The translations under genes and the position numbers were made by a program. From contig NZ_LMRZ01000003.1 of the NCBI RefSeq assembly GCF_001428305.1, positions 1 to 64,000 on the forward strand: a DNA stretch of 64,000 nucleotides, in the 5' to 3' direction. Below, in pieces: positions 24,383 through 32,851 of the stretch. Below the pieces are notes generated by a model, which worked only from the letters and a program-made list of their open reading frames with translations, did no database searches and was not told the DNA's origin. Position 1 is the stretch's first letter. Each line of letters starts with the position of its first letter. Source of the stretch: Janibacter sp. Soil728. Its GTDB lineage: Bacteria > Actinomycetota > Actinomycetes > Actinomycetales > Dermatophilaceae.

Positions 24383-26400
24383 CAGACCCGCGCCGCGATC
24401 CGGGTGCCCTGGTCGATGGCCCGCTTGGCGTCGAGCTCCGCGGCGACGTCGGCGCCGCCGATGAGGTGGACGGTGGCCCCCTTCGCGTCGAGCTCGTCGT
24501 GCAGGCCCCGGTTGGGTTCCTGACCGGTGCACAGCACGATCGTGTCGACCGCGAGGACCTGCGACTGCCCGTCGATGACGACGTGCAGGCCGTCGTCGTC
24601 GATCCGCTCGTAGGTCACGCCGGGCACCATCGTCACGCCGCGGGCCGCGAGCTCGCCGCGGTGGATCCAGCCGGTGGTCTTGCCCAGGCCCTTGCCGACC
24701 TTCGTCGTCTTGCGCTGCAGGAGGGTCACCTCGCGCGGCGCCGACCGGTGCGAAGGGGGAACCAGCCCACCTCGTGTCGTGTGGTCACCGTCGATGCCCC
24801 AGGTCCGCTGGAAGGCCGCGATGTCCAGGCTCGCCTCGTCACCCGGGTCGGTGATGAAGGCCGCGACGTCGAAGCCGATGCCGCCTGCGCCGAGGATCGC
24901 CACGCGTCGGCCCACCTCGACTCGCCCACGCAGGACGTCGAGGTAGGTGACGACCGTGGGGTGGTCGGTGCCCGGCAGGTCGGGGACGCGCGGGGTGACA
25001 CCGGTGGCGATGGCGACCTCGTCGTAGCCGGACAGGTCGTCCGCCTCGACTCGAGCACCGAGCTTGACGTCGACACCGGTCTCCGTGAGCTTGTGCCGGA
25101 AGTAGCGCAGCGTCTCGTCGAACTCCTCCTTGCCCGGGACCCGCCGGGCCACGTCGAGCTGGCCGCCGATGTCGTCGGCGCCGTCGAAGAGGGTCACGTG
25201 GTGGCCGCGCTCGGCGGCCGTCGTGGCGAAGGCCAGACCGGCGGGACCGGCCCCGACGACGGCGAGGCGCTTGGCCAACCGGGTCGGGCCGATGACCAGC
25301 TCGGTCTCGTGGCAGGCACGGGGGTTCACCAAGCAGGACGTGATCTTGCCGCTGAAGGTGTGGTCGAGGCAGGCCTGGTTGCAGCCGATGCAGGTGTTGA
25401 TCGTCTCGGGCTCCCCCTTCGCCGCCTTGGCCACGAACTGCGGGTCGGCGAGGAAGGGCCGCGCCATCGAGATCATGTCGGCGTAGCCGTCGGCGAGGAG
25501 CTGCTCGCCGACCTCGGGGGTGTTGATCCGGTTGGTCGCGACGAGCGGGATCGAGACCTCGCCCATCACCCTCTTGGTCACGCCAGCCCACGCGGCGCGC
25601 GGCACCTGCGTGGCGATCGTGGGGACGCGGGCCTCGTGCCAGCCGATGCCGGTGTTGATGATGTCGGCGCCCGCGCTCTCGACCTCCTTGGCCAGCTGGA
25701 CGACCTCCTCGAGCGTCGAGCCCTCGGGGACGAGGTCGAGCATCGACAGCCGGTAGACGAGGACGAAGTCAGGGCCGACCGCCTCCCGGACCCGGCGCAC
25801 GATCTCGAGGGGGAAGCGGATCCGGTTGGCGTAGGAGCCACCCCAGCGGTCGGTGCGCTGGTTGGTCCGCGTGACGATGAACTCGTTGATGAGGTAACCC
25901 TCGGAGCCCATGATCTCGACGCCGTCGTAGCCGGCCTGCTGGGCCAGCCGGGCGCAGCGCACGTAGTCCTCGATCGTCTGCTCGACCTCGGTGTCGGTCA
26001 GCTCACGGGGAACGTACCGGCTGATCGGGGCCTGGATCGGCGATGGGGCGACGAGGTCGGCGTGAGTGGCATAGCGGCCGAAGTGCAGGATCTGCATGGC
26101 GATCAGGCCACCCGCCTCGTGCACGGCCTCGGTGACGATGCGGTGGTTGGCCACGTCGGCCTCGGTCGTCATGGCAGCCCCACCCTCCGCCGGACGGGCC
26201 TCCAAGTTGGGCGCGATACCGCCGGTGACGATCAGGCCGGCTCCCCCCTTCGCCCGCTCGGCGTAGAAGGCGGCCATCCGCGCGAAGCCGCCCGGCGCCT
26301 CCTCGAGGCCGACGTGCATCGACCCCATGATGACGCGGTTGCGCAGGGTGGTGGTGCCGACCGTGATCGGCTCGAGCAGGTGCGGGTAGGGCAGAGACAT
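24382..26400 (-). CDS. fadH: NADPH-dependent 2,4-dienoyl-CoA reductase (FadH type)
   Basis: Reduces 2,4-dienoyl-CoA during oxidation of unsaturated fatty acids. About 672 residues. An N-terminal old-yellow-enzyme barrel (RNRVIMGSMHVGLEE, ADIINTGIGWHEARVP) binds FMN. The 4Fe-4S motif CIGCNQACLDH with a later Cys in SCLVNP bridges to a C-terminal FAD/NADPH module (LAVVGAGPAGLAFATTAAERG and AILGAGGIGFDVA). ATG 26400 is taken as start; a GTG two codons upstream is possible. It is followed by the GDSL hydrolase gene with a one-base overlap. Confidence 0.92.
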   Translation of the reverse strand: MSLPYPHLLEPITVGTTTLRNRVIMGSMHVGLEEAPGGFARMAAFYAERAKGGAGLIVTGGIAPNLEARPAEGGAAMTTEADVANHRIVTEAVHEAGGLIAMQILHFGRYATHADLVAPSPIQAPISRYVPRELTDTEVEQTIEDYVRCARLAQQAGYDGVEIMGSEGYLINEFIVTRTNQRTDRWGGSYANRIRFPLEIVRRVREAVGPDFVLVYRLSMLDLVPEGSTLEEVVQLAKEVESAGADIINTGIGWHEARVPTIATQVPRAAWAGVTKRVMGEVSIPLVATNRINTPEVGEQLLADGYADMISMARPFLADPQFVAKAAKGEPETINTCIGCNQACLDHTFSGKITSCLVNPRACHETELVIGPTRLAKRLAVVGAGPAGLAFATTAAERGHHVTLFDGADDIGGQLDVARRVPGKEEFDETLRYFRHKLTETGVDVKLGARVEADDLSGYDEVAIATGVTPRVPDLPGTDHPTVVTYLDVLRGRVEVGRRVAILGAGGIGFDVAAFITDPGDEASLDIAAFQRTWGIDGDHTTRGGLVPPSHRSAPREVTLLQRKTTKVGKGLGKTTGWIHRGELAARGVTMVPGVTYERIDDDGLHVVIDGQSQVLAVDTIVLCTGQEPNRGLHDELDAKGATVHLIGGADVAAELDAKRAIDQGTRIAARV

Positions 26401-26412
26401 GGTCACCGACTT

Positions 26413-26424
26413 AATTGGTCAATT
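26413..26424. promoter_or_regulatory. Operator-like palindrome before fadH
   Basis: AATTGGTCAATT is a 5-bp inverted repeat with a 2-nt centre, 13 bp before the fadH start in an AT-rich patch unlike the surroundings. A TetR- or MarR-type regulator of fatty-acid genes is a plausible ligand, by inference only. Confidence 0.4.
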
Positions 26425-26483
26425 TGTTGAATAGGGAAACCATAGCGGGTCTCCCCGCGCGGCTGACCCGACCTCCGCCATCC

Positions 26484-26532
26484 GGGTGGAGGTATACCCG
26501 CCGACGAATCCTCGGCGAGCCTGCGTCCACCC
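26484..26532 (-). repeat. 49-bp repeat, copy 1 (inverted orientation)
   Basis: Begins GGGTGGA and ends TCCACCC, so it has 7-bp inverted ends. Read on the minus strand it matches copies 2 and 3 in GACTCGCCGA-like, GAATCGTC-like and GCGGGTATACCTCCACCC blocks. It lies 19 bp from copy 2 in opposite orientation. Confidence 0.75.
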
Positions 26533-26550
26533 AGGAACCCGCTTCGTCGA

Positions 26551-26597
26551 GTGGATGCCGACTCGCAGGTGAATCGTCCGCGGGTATACCTCCACCC
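26551..26597 (+). repeat. 49-bp repeat, copy 2
   Basis: GTGGATGCCGACTCGC, GAATCGTCCGCGGGTATAC and TCCACCC blocks shared with copy 3 at 44054 and, inverted, with copy 1. The two local copies can form a large stem-loop in the 230-bp gap between fadH and the LysR gene. The rest of that gap has three short CAGCCGGCCGCG units near the LysR stop. Confidence 0.75.
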
Positions 26598-26636
26598 GCG
26601 GGGGCAGCCGGCCGCGAGGTTCAGCCGGCCGCGGGG

Positions 26637-27521
26637 TCAGCCGGCCGCGGCGACGGCGAGCAGGGCAGACGTGGCGGCGCTCATCCGGCCGTCCTTGCGC
26701 CACACCGCCGTCAGCGGCCGCTCGAGGTCCAGGGTGGTCGGCACCACGACGAGGTGACCGGCGTCGACCTCGGTCGCGACCGCCCGCTGGGAGATGACTG
26801 CGGGCCCGAGGCCGGCCCGCACGGCACCCATGAGCGCGGTCGTGGAGCCGGCCTGCAGCGCGATGGTCGGCACCCCACCGAGGGCCCGTTCGAAGGTACT
26901 GCGGGTCCCGCTCCCTTCCTCCCGCAGCACCCACTCAGCCCGAGCCAGCACCTCCGGACGAAGGGGGGTCCGCCGCGCCGCCCACGGATGGTCGGGATGG
27001 ACCACGACGACCAGCCGGTCGGTCCCGACGACGCGGTGGTCCAGGCCGGGCGCACGAGCGGCGGTCTCGATGAAGCCGATGTCGGCCAGCTGCGAGCGGA
27101 CCATGTCGGCGACCCGGTCGCTGTTGACGACGTGCAGCTGCGGGTGGACCTCCATCCGCTCCCGCAGCGCACCGAGCCATCGCGGGAGGATGTGCTCGGC
27201 GATCGTCAGGCTCGCCGCGACGCGCACCTCCCCTCGCTTGCTCCCGGTCAGCGAGGACAGGCCCGCACGCATGGCCTCCACCTCGTTGAGGACCCGCCGA
27301 GCCCAGGCGATGACCGCTCGACCGTCGGTGGTCAGGGTGGACCCGCGCGGGGTGCGCTCGAGGAGCGAGAGCTGCCACCGAGCCTCGAAGGCTCGCACCC
27401 GCGCGCTCGCGGACGGCTGGCTCAACCCCCGCTCACGGGCAGCGGCACTCAGGCTGCCCGTCTCGTCGACGGCCACGAGCAGACGCAGCGTCTCGATGTC
27501 GAGGTCCGGAAGATCAGCCAT
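26637..27521 (-). CDS. LysR family regulator, divergent from the YeiH-type transporter
   Basis: A 294-residue LTTR: N-terminal winged helix (LRLLVAVDETGSLSAAARER, GLSQPSASARVRAFE) and a periplasmic-binding-like effector domain (RGEVRVAASLTIAEHILP, ADIGFIETAA, LVVVVHPDHPWA). Its pairing with a YeiH gene 72 bp away resembles the CysB/CysL-like yeiE-yeiH arrangement, so control of sulfite or sulfur export is likely. TAGGCT stands 6 nt before its ATG (27533-27528 minus), suggesting a leaderless mRNA. Confidence 0.9.
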   Translation of the reverse strand: MADLPDLDIETLRLLVAVDETGSLSAAARERGLSQPSASARVRAFEARWQLSLLERTPRGSTLTTDGRAVIAWARRVLNEVEAMRAGLSSLTGSKRGEVRVAASLTIAEHILPRWLGALRERMEVHPQLHVVNSDRVADMVRSQLADIGFIETAARAPGLDHRVVGTDRLVVVVHPDHPWAARRTPLRPEVLARAEWVLREEGSGTRSTFERALGGVPTIALQAGSTTALMGAVRAGLGPAVISQRAVATEVDAGHLVVVPTTLDLERPLTAVWRKDGRMSAATSALLAVAAAG

Positions 27522-27592
27522 AGCCCCAGCCTATGACCTGAGTCCAGATCGGGGTCTACTGCGACGCCCTCGGTCGGCGCACTGTAGGGAGC

Positions 27593-28600
27593 GTGACCTT
27601 GACCCGGACCGCATCCGCACCTGCGAACCAGACGCCGACCAGCCCCACGCGGCGGTACGCCTGGGGCACTGCCCTGCCACCGCTGACCGCTGCCGCGCTG
27701 GCGATGGTCGTCGCCCCCTTCGTCCCTCTGCTCAGCCCCCTCCTCCTCGCCCTCGTCGCCGGGACAGTCATCGCCAACTCCCACTTCGTCCGCCTCTCGG
27801 TCGTCGCCGACCACGCTCGGGCGACCCCCTTCCTGCTGCGGCTCGGGGTGGCGGCACTCGGGCTGCAGCTGCCCTTCGGCGACATCGTCGGGATCGGTCC
27901 CGCAGGGCTGGTGGTCATCGTGACGACGGTGGCGGTGACCTTCCGCACGACCTTGGCCATCGGCCGCCGACTGGGTCTGGACGAGGGCTTCGTCGTGCTG
28001 CTGTCCGCCGGGTTCTCGATCTGCGGCGCGGCAGCCATCGCCGGTGTCCAGGACTCGGTGCGGGCAAAGGAGAAGTTCGTCGCGCTCGCCGTTGCCATGG
28101 TGACGATCTTCGGCTCCGCGATGATCGTCCTCGTGCCGTGGCTGGCAGGGGTCATCGGCCTGAGCGATCACCAGGCCGCGATCTGGGCGGGCGCGAGCAT
28201 CCACGAGGTCGCCCAGGTGGCTGCCGCAGGGTCGCTCATCGGCGGGCCGGCCGTGGCGCTCGCGATGACCGTCAAGCTCGGCCGGGTGGCGCTGCTCGCC
28301 CCGATCTCCGCGCTCCTGGCGAAGGGGGCGAAGGGAACCTCCGCGCCCCTCGTCCCCTGGTTCATCCTCGCCTTCGCCGTCGCGGTCGCGGTGCGCTCCG
28401 CCGGGCTGCTGCCGGCGCAGGTGCTCGAGGGGACGGGCCTCGCGACCACGCTGCTGCTGGCGGCCGGCATGTACGGGCTGGGGATGGGCATCCGGGCCAA
28501 GGACCTGTGGCCGCTGCCCGTCCAGGCGCTCATCCTGGCGACCGTCTCGACGCTCGTCGCCGGCGGGACCTCGCTCGCGCTCGTCCTGGCGCTGGCGTGA
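27593..28600 (+). CDS. YeiH family putative sulfate/sulfite exporter
   Basis: A 335-residue membrane protein of the YeiH/Cons_hypoth698 family with about 10-11 helices. Family signatures are LLRLGVAALGLQL, SAGFSICGAAAIAG, GASIHEVAQVAAAG, then KLGRVALLAPI. The GTG at 27593 fits the family start. Divergent from the LysR regulator. Members are proposed exporters of sulfate, sulfite or related anions; substrate not visible in sequence. Confidence 0.88.
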   Translation: MTLTRTASAPANQTPTSPTRRYAWGTALPPLTAAALAMVVAPFVPLLSPLLLALVAGTVIANSHFVRLSVVADHARATPFLLRLGVAALGLQLPFGDIVGIGPAGLVVIVTTVAVTFRTTLAIGRRLGLDEGFVVLLSAGFSICGAAAIAGVQDSVRAKEKFVALAVAMVTIFGSAMIVLVPWLAGVIGLSDHQAAIWAGASIHEVAQVAAAGSLIGGPAVALAMTVKLGRVALLAPISALLAKGAKGTSAPLVPWFILAFAVAVAVRSAGLLPAQVLEGTGLATTLLLAAGMYGLGMGIRAKDLWPLPVQALILATVSTLVAGGTSLALVLALA

Positions 28601-28620
28601 CGAGCTCAGCGGCTCGCGGG

Positions 28621-28676
28621 GCACGGGTGGCGGGGCACGGGTGGCGGGGCACGGGTGGCGGGGCACGGGGCGCTGG
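28621..28676 (+). repeat. 14-bp tandem repeat
   Basis: GCACGGGTGGCGGG is repeated three times exactly from 28621, followed by a diverged fourth unit and short GCGCTGGG units to about 28690. It follows the YeiH stop by 20 bp in the convergent gap and looks like slipped-strand expansion. Confidence 0.85.
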
Positions 28677-28725
28677 GGCGCTGGGGCGCCGACGAGGTTC
28701 CGCCCGGGGGTGCTGGCATGCCTCC

Positions 28726-28772
28726 GGCCGTGACTCATGACGTGAATCTGATTCACCCCATGAGTCACGGCC
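28726..28772. terminator. Nested perfect palindrome between convergent transporter genes
   Basis: GGCCGTGACTCATG pairs with CATGAGTCACGGCC (14 bp); inside, GTGAATC pairs with GATTCAC around a single T, with one 2-nt mismatch between. The 47-nt structure lies 23 bp from the end of the MHS permease gene and 126 bp after YeiH. It could terminate transcription from both sides. Confidence 0.7.
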
Positions 28773-28788
28773 GAAGGCGCGACACAGG

Positions 28789-30147
28789 TCAGGCGACGGG
28801 CACGCTCTCGGCGATCGGCCCCCTTCGCGTCGTGCGTCGTGCTGCGGACCGCGACAGGAGCACCGCGACCGCACTGATGACGTAGGCGCCGCCGATGTAC
28901 CACGCGAGGTGGCTCGTGCCGGCGGAGTCGCTGACGAGGCGCTGGGCGACGAGCGGGGCCAGGCCGGCGCCGAGCAGCGAGCCGAGCTGATAGGTCAGCG
29001 AGACACCGGAGTAGCGGGCCGTGGGTTCGAAGAGCTCGGACAGGTAGGCACCGACCGGGCCGTACATCGAGGCCTGGATCAGCGGGTTGCCGACGAGGAA
29101 GGCGATCGTGATGAGCGTGGCGTTGCCGCTGTCGAAGAGCATGAACATCGGCCACACGGCAATCGCGGAGAAGACGGCGCCACCGATCATGACCTGCTTG
29201 CGGCCGAGGCGATCACTCAGCGCGGCGAAGGCCGGGATGGTGAAGATGTGCACGAAATTGCTCAGCGTCAGCATGTACAGCGCCGTCTCCCGGGAGACCG
29301 CGCCGCTGTCGACGACGTACGGGACCATGAAGACCGCGAGCAGGCCCTGGATGAAGAGCGGCGCCATGACCGCGAGGCTGCCGAACAGGATCGTGGAGCG
29401 GTACTGGGTGAAGAGGATGGCCATCGGCAGGCCCGTGTGCACCTCGCCGCGCTTGCGGGCGGCCTCGAACTCGGGGCTCTCCGAGACGCGGGTGCGCATG
29501 TACAGACCCACGGCGACGACGACGGCCGACAGGAGGAAGGGGATGCGCCAGGCCCACTCGACGAAGGCCGGACCGGCCAGTCCGGAGGTCACCGCGAGGA
29601 CAAAGGTGGCCATGACGGCACCGAAGGGGGCTCCGGCCATCGCCAACGAGGCACCGAAGCCCTTGGTCCCGGTGGTGGAGTGCTCGCCGGACATGAGCAT
29701 CGCGCCGGCCCACTCGCCACCGACGGCGAGGCCCTGCACGAGTCGCAGCACGGCGAGCAGGATCGGGGCAGCGATGCCGATGGACGCGGCGGTCGGCATC
29801 AGCCCGATGACCATGGAGACGATGCCCATGACGAGCAGGGTGATGACGAGCATCTTCTTGCGGCCGATCTTGTCGCCGAAGTGCCCGAAGAGCAGCCCAC
29901 CGATGGGCCGGGAGATGTACCCGGTGAAGAGGGTGAGGTAGCTGAGCAGCACCCCTGTGCCGTGGTCCACCCCGGAGAAGAAGAGGTCGGGGAAGACCAG
30001 GCCGGCCGCTGCCGCGTAGAGCAGGAAGTCGTAGTACTCGACGGCCGAGCCGATGAAGCTCGAACCCTGCGCGCGACGCCTCTCGCGCGGGGTCGTCGTG
30101 ACGGTGGCAGCGGGCGCCGCGGGGGTGGGCAGATCGTCGTTGATCAT
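28789..30147 (-). CDS. MHS family MFS permease of the phenylpropanoid locus
   Basis: A 452-residue metabolite:H+ symporter of the MFS. SSFIGSAVEYYDFLLYAAA is the MHS helix 1 signature, GHFGDKIGRKKMLV the loop 2-3 motif, LQGLAVGGEWAGAML-like helix 4, and LSDRLGRKQVMI in loop 8-9. MHS members take up aromatic and organic acids. It is divergent from the IclR regulator, shares its operator and neighbours mhpABC, so hydroxyphenylpropionate or a relative is the inferred substrate. GGAGG precedes ATG 30147. Confidence 0.88.
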   Translation of the reverse strand: MINDDLPTPAAPAATVTTTPRERRRAQGSSFIGSAVEYYDFLLYAAAAGLVFPDLFFSGVDHGTGVLLSYLTLFTGYISRPIGGLLFGHFGDKIGRKKMLVITLLVMGIVSMVIGLMPTAASIGIAAPILLAVLRLVQGLAVGGEWAGAMLMSGEHSTTGTKGFGASLAMAGAPFGAVMATFVLAVTSGLAGPAFVEWAWRIPFLLSAVVVAVGLYMRTRVSESPEFEAARKRGEVHTGLPMAILFTQYRSTILFGSLAVMAPLFIQGLLAVFMVPYVVDSGAVSRETALYMLTLSNFVHIFTIPAFAALSDRLGRKQVMIGGAVFSAIAVWPMFMLFDSGNATLITIAFLVGNPLIQASMYGPVGAYLSELFEPTARYSGVSLTYQLGSLLGAGLAPLVAQRLVSDSAGTSHLAWYIGGAYVISAVAVLLSRSAARRTTRRGPIAESVPVA

Positions 30148-30210
30148 GGGGCCTCCAGGTCTGGGGTACTGGCCCCATTGGTGGGTCTGCGCGCCCCAGA
30201 ACCCAGCACG

Positions 30211-30229
30211 CGTGCCACGTGGTGGCACG
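30211..30229. promoter_or_regulatory. IclR operator candidate between permease and regulator genes
   Basis: CGTGCCAC-GTG-GTGGCACG is a perfect 8-bp inverted repeat with 3-nt spacer, 8 bp before the IclR start and 63 bp before the permease start. Its 17-bp core GTGCCAC-N3-GTGGCAC recurs at 31067-31083 in front of mhpA. Confidence 0.75.
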
Positions 30230-30237
30230 ATGGGGCC

Positions 30238-30978
30238 ATGCCCAAGCAGGTCAGCTCGGTCGAGCGTGCGGTCCAGCTGCTCGCGATGGTCGACCAGTTC
30301 GGCAGTGACGGACTCGGCGTGAGTGAGCTGGCGCGGCGCACGGACATCCCCAAGTCGACCGTCTTTCGCCTGCTGCACACCCTCGAAGCCAGCGGCGCCG
30401 TCGAGCGGCGCGGCGAGCACTACCGGACGGGTCCCCTCTTCGGCACCCACCTGGCTCTGCCGGACGACCCGCTGGTCGCCAAGGTGCAGACGCGACTGAC
30501 CCCCTTCCTCTCGGTCCTCTACGAGCAGACGCGCGAGACCTGTCAGCTCGGGGTGCTGCGGGAGGGCGAGCTGCTCTTCCTCAACAAGCTGCACGGCGTG
30601 CACCGAGCGCACTCGCCCTCACGTATCGGCGGCCGCGCCCCGGCGCACGCGACCTCGCTGGGCAAGGTGCTGATGGCCTTCGACCGGGAGAGCGCGGACC
30701 GGGTGTGTGCCTCCGAGCTGACCGCCTTCACCGACCGCACGATCACCGACGGCGAGGAACTGCGCGTGGAGCTGGCCAAGGTCGCCCGCACCCGGATCGG
30801 CGTGGACGACAACGAGTACGTCGAAGGGGTGAGCAGCGTCGCCTCCGTCGTCATGGACGCTGCTGGCCGGCCGGTCGCGTCCCTCGCCCTCACCGGCCCC
30901 ACCAGCGTCGCCCGCGCCGGCTACGAGCAGCTGCTGCTCGACGTGTGCGCGCGAGCGAGTGCGGCGATGCGGGCCTGA
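30238..30978 (+). CDS. IclR family regulator of the mhp locus
   Basis: A 246-residue IclR protein. The N-terminal winged helix (SVERAVQLLAMVDQFG, LSELARRTDIPKSTVFRLL-like segment) is followed by the effector domain (THLALPDDPLVAKVQ, GRAPAHATSLGKVLMA, DDNEYVEGVSSVASVV). MhpR-type IclR proteins activate hydroxyphenylpropionate genes on binding substrate. The shared palindrome before its own gene, the permease and mhpA supports control of all three. Confidence 0.9.
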   Translation: MPKQVSSVERAVQLLAMVDQFGSDGLGVSELARRTDIPKSTVFRLLHTLEASGAVERRGEHYRTGPLFGTHLALPDDPLVAKVQTRLTPFLSVLYEQTRETCQLGVLREGELLFLNKLHGVHRAHSPSRIGGRAPAHATSLGKVLMAFDRESADRVCASELTAFTDRTITDGEELRVELAKVARTRIGVDDNEYVEGVSSVASVVMDAAGRPVASLALTGPTSVARAGYEQLLLDVCARASAAMRA

Positions 30979-30982
30979 GCGT

Positions 30983-31065
30983 CCCTTCGAGACGGCCGCG
31001 GGCGGCCTCCTCAGGGACCGGGGCCCCGCTCCCTGAGGAGCTTGCGCAGCAAGCGTCTCGAAGGG
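30983..31065. repeat. Two inverted copies of the dispersed palindromic repeat
   Basis: Copy one, CCCTTCGAGACG with core GGCCGCGGGCGGCC then TCCTCAGGGA, spans about 30983-31016. Copy two, CCCTGAGGAG with core GCTTGCGCAGCAAGC then GTCTCGAAGGG, spans 31031-31065. Flanks are shared, cores differ but each is self-complementary. They separate the IclR gene from the mhp operon and can act as its terminator. Confidence 0.8.
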
Positions 31066-31066
31066 T

Positions 31067-31083
31067 GTGCCACCGGGTGGCAC
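31067..31083. promoter_or_regulatory. Second IclR operator candidate, upstream of mhpA
   Basis: GTGCCAC-CGG-GTGGCAC, the same 7-bp arms and 3-nt spacing as the operator at 30211-30229, 65 bp before the mhpA ATG. It marks the mhp operon as a target of the adjacent IclR protein. Confidence 0.7.
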
Positions 31084-31147
31084 GGCAGGTGGGCGGGGCG
31101 GGGCGGCGTTGCGAGGGTGGGCGCACAGACCCCGAAGGAGTGGTGAC

Positions 31148-32851
31148 ATGCAGACCGAAGTTGTGATCGTCGGAGCCGGCCCGACCGGCCTGGCCCTGGC
31201 CAACCTGCTGGGTCGTTACGGGCGGAGCGCGATCGTGCTCGAGTCCCGCAGCGACCTCATCGACTACCCGCGCGGCGTGGGCCTGGACGACGAGTCGATG
31301 CGCTCGATCCAGACGATGGACCTGGTCGAGGAGGTCACCCCCTTCACCATCCCCCACCACGTCATGCGCCTGGTCAACGGCAAGGGCGAGACGATGATGA
31401 CCAACGCGCCCGCCGGCGAACCGCTCGGCTGGCCGCGCAAGTTCGGCTTCATCCAGCCGCTCGTCGACCGCCAGCTCTACGAGGGCCTGTCCCGCTTCGA
31501 CGACATCGACATCCGCTTCGACCACACGGTCACCGACGCGCAGGACCGCGGCGACCACGTCGAGGTCACCGCGACCGTCACCGGCCCCGACGGGGCGACG
31601 CGCGAGGAGGCCATCACCGCGCAGTACGTCGTCGGGTGCGAAGGGGGAGCCTCCCCCACGCGCAAGCGGATGGGCGTCGACTTCGTCGGCCACTCCCCCT
31701 CCACGCGCTGGGTCGTCATCGACGTCAACAACGACCCGCTCGGTTTGCCCAATGTCTACCTCGGCGCCGACCCCGCGCGTCCGTACGTCTCCATCGGTCT
31801 GCCGCACGGCATCCGCCGCTGGGAGTTCATGCTCTTCGACGACGAGCCGAGCGAGCAGGTCGAGGACCCCGACTTCGTCGCCGCCCTGCTCAAGGACCAC
31901 GTCCCCGACTCCTCGACGCTCGACGTCATCCGCTGTCGCGTCTTCACCCACCACGGGCGGATCGCGAGCAGCTTCCGCCAGGGACGTGTGCTCATCGCCG
32001 GCGACGCCGCGCACCTCATGCCCGTCTGGATGGGCCAGGGGTGGAACTCGGGCATGCGCGACGCCACCAACCTGTCGTGGAAGCTCGCCAGCGTCCTCGC
32101 CGGGCAGGCCGACGAGACGATCCTCGACAGCTTCGAGGCCGAGCGGCACGACCACGCCAAGGCGATGATCGACTTGTCGATGACCCTCGGCAATGTCATC
32201 AAGCCGACCAACCGCGTGGTCTGCGGAGCGCGCGACCTCGCCTCCCGGGCGCTCAATCTCAGCCCGCGGGTCAAGAGCTACTTCACCGACATGCGCTTCA
32301 AGCCGATGCCCTTCTACGCGAAGGGAGTGGTCGTCGCCCCGGACTCGCTGACGCCCGGTGAGCAGCCGCGCACGCGCACCTCCTCCTTCATGACGATCAA
32401 GAACGCGGTGGACAAGAAGACACCGGTCGGCGTCCAGTTCCCCCAGCCTCGCGTCAACACGGCGGACGTCACCGGGGCCCGCCTCGACGACGTCACCGGC
32501 GACTGGTGGACCATCGCCGCCTGGGGCAACGACCCGGCCCGGCTCTTCACCGAGGACGAGCGAGCACAGCTGCAGCACATGGGCGCTCGCTTCGTCTCCT
32601 TCATGTCCGAGTCGCAGCGCCCGTGGGCCGAAACTGAGTACGCCGGGTCCGGCACCCTCGTCGTCGGCGACGTCGACGGCTCGATCAAGGGCTGGTTCGA
32701 CAAGCACGCGATGGGTGTCGTCTTCCTGCGGCCCGACCGCTTCGTCGGCGCGGCCTGCTTGGCGCAGGAGTCGGGCAAGGCGCTCGCTGCGCTGCGCGTG
32801 GCGATGGGCGCGACCAGCGTTGCGGCACCTGCCCTGGCGGTCGTCGCATGA
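31148..32851 (+). CDS. mhpA: 3-(3-hydroxyphenyl)propionate-type hydroxylase MhpA
   Basis: FAD and NAD(P)H-dependent monooxygenase adding a hydroxyl ortho to the ring OH to give a catechol-type substrate for MhpB. 567 residues: FAD motif VVIVGAGPTGLALANLLG, the DG-like segment near GCEGGASPTRKRMG, and LIAGDAAHLMPVWMGQGWNS (GD motif). The C-terminal thioredoxin-like domain is as in MhpA. AAGGAG precedes ATG 31148. It overlaps mhpB by ATGA. The exact aromatic substrate (phenylpropionate or cinnamate) is inferred from the operon. Confidence 0.9.
   Translation: MQTEVVIVGAGPTGLALANLLGRYGRSAIVLESRSDLIDYPRGVGLDDESMRSIQTMDLVEEVTPFTIPHHVMRLVNGKGETMMTNAPAGEPLGWPRKFGFIQPLVDRQLYEGLSRFDDIDIRFDHTVTDAQDRGDHVEVTATVTGPDGATREEAITAQYVVGCEGGASPTRKRMGVDFVGHSPSTRWVVIDVNNDPLGLPNVYLGADPARPYVSIGLPHGIRRWEFMLFDDEPSEQVEDPDFVAALLKDHVPDSSTLDVIRCRVFTHHGRIASSFRQGRVLIAGDAAHLMPVWMGQGWNSGMRDATNLSWKLASVLAGQADETILDSFEAERHDHAKAMIDLSMTLGNVIKPTNRVVCGARDLASRALNLSPRVKSYFTDMRFKPMPFYAKGVVVAPDSLTPGEQPRTRTSSFMTIKNAVDKKTPVGVQFPQPRVNTADVTGARLDDVTGDWWTIAAWGNDPARLFTEDERAQLQHMGARFVSFMSESQRPWAETEYAGSGTLVVGDVDGSIKGWFDKHAMGVVFLRPDRFVGAACLAQESGKALAALRVAMGATSVAAPALAVVA

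Noticed and set aside
30240-31147. Long upstream extension of mhpA (from 31067) and of the IclR gene (from 28909)
   Set aside because: The extra codons run through the palindromic operator or antisense to the MHS permease, while good family starts lie at 31148 and 30238.
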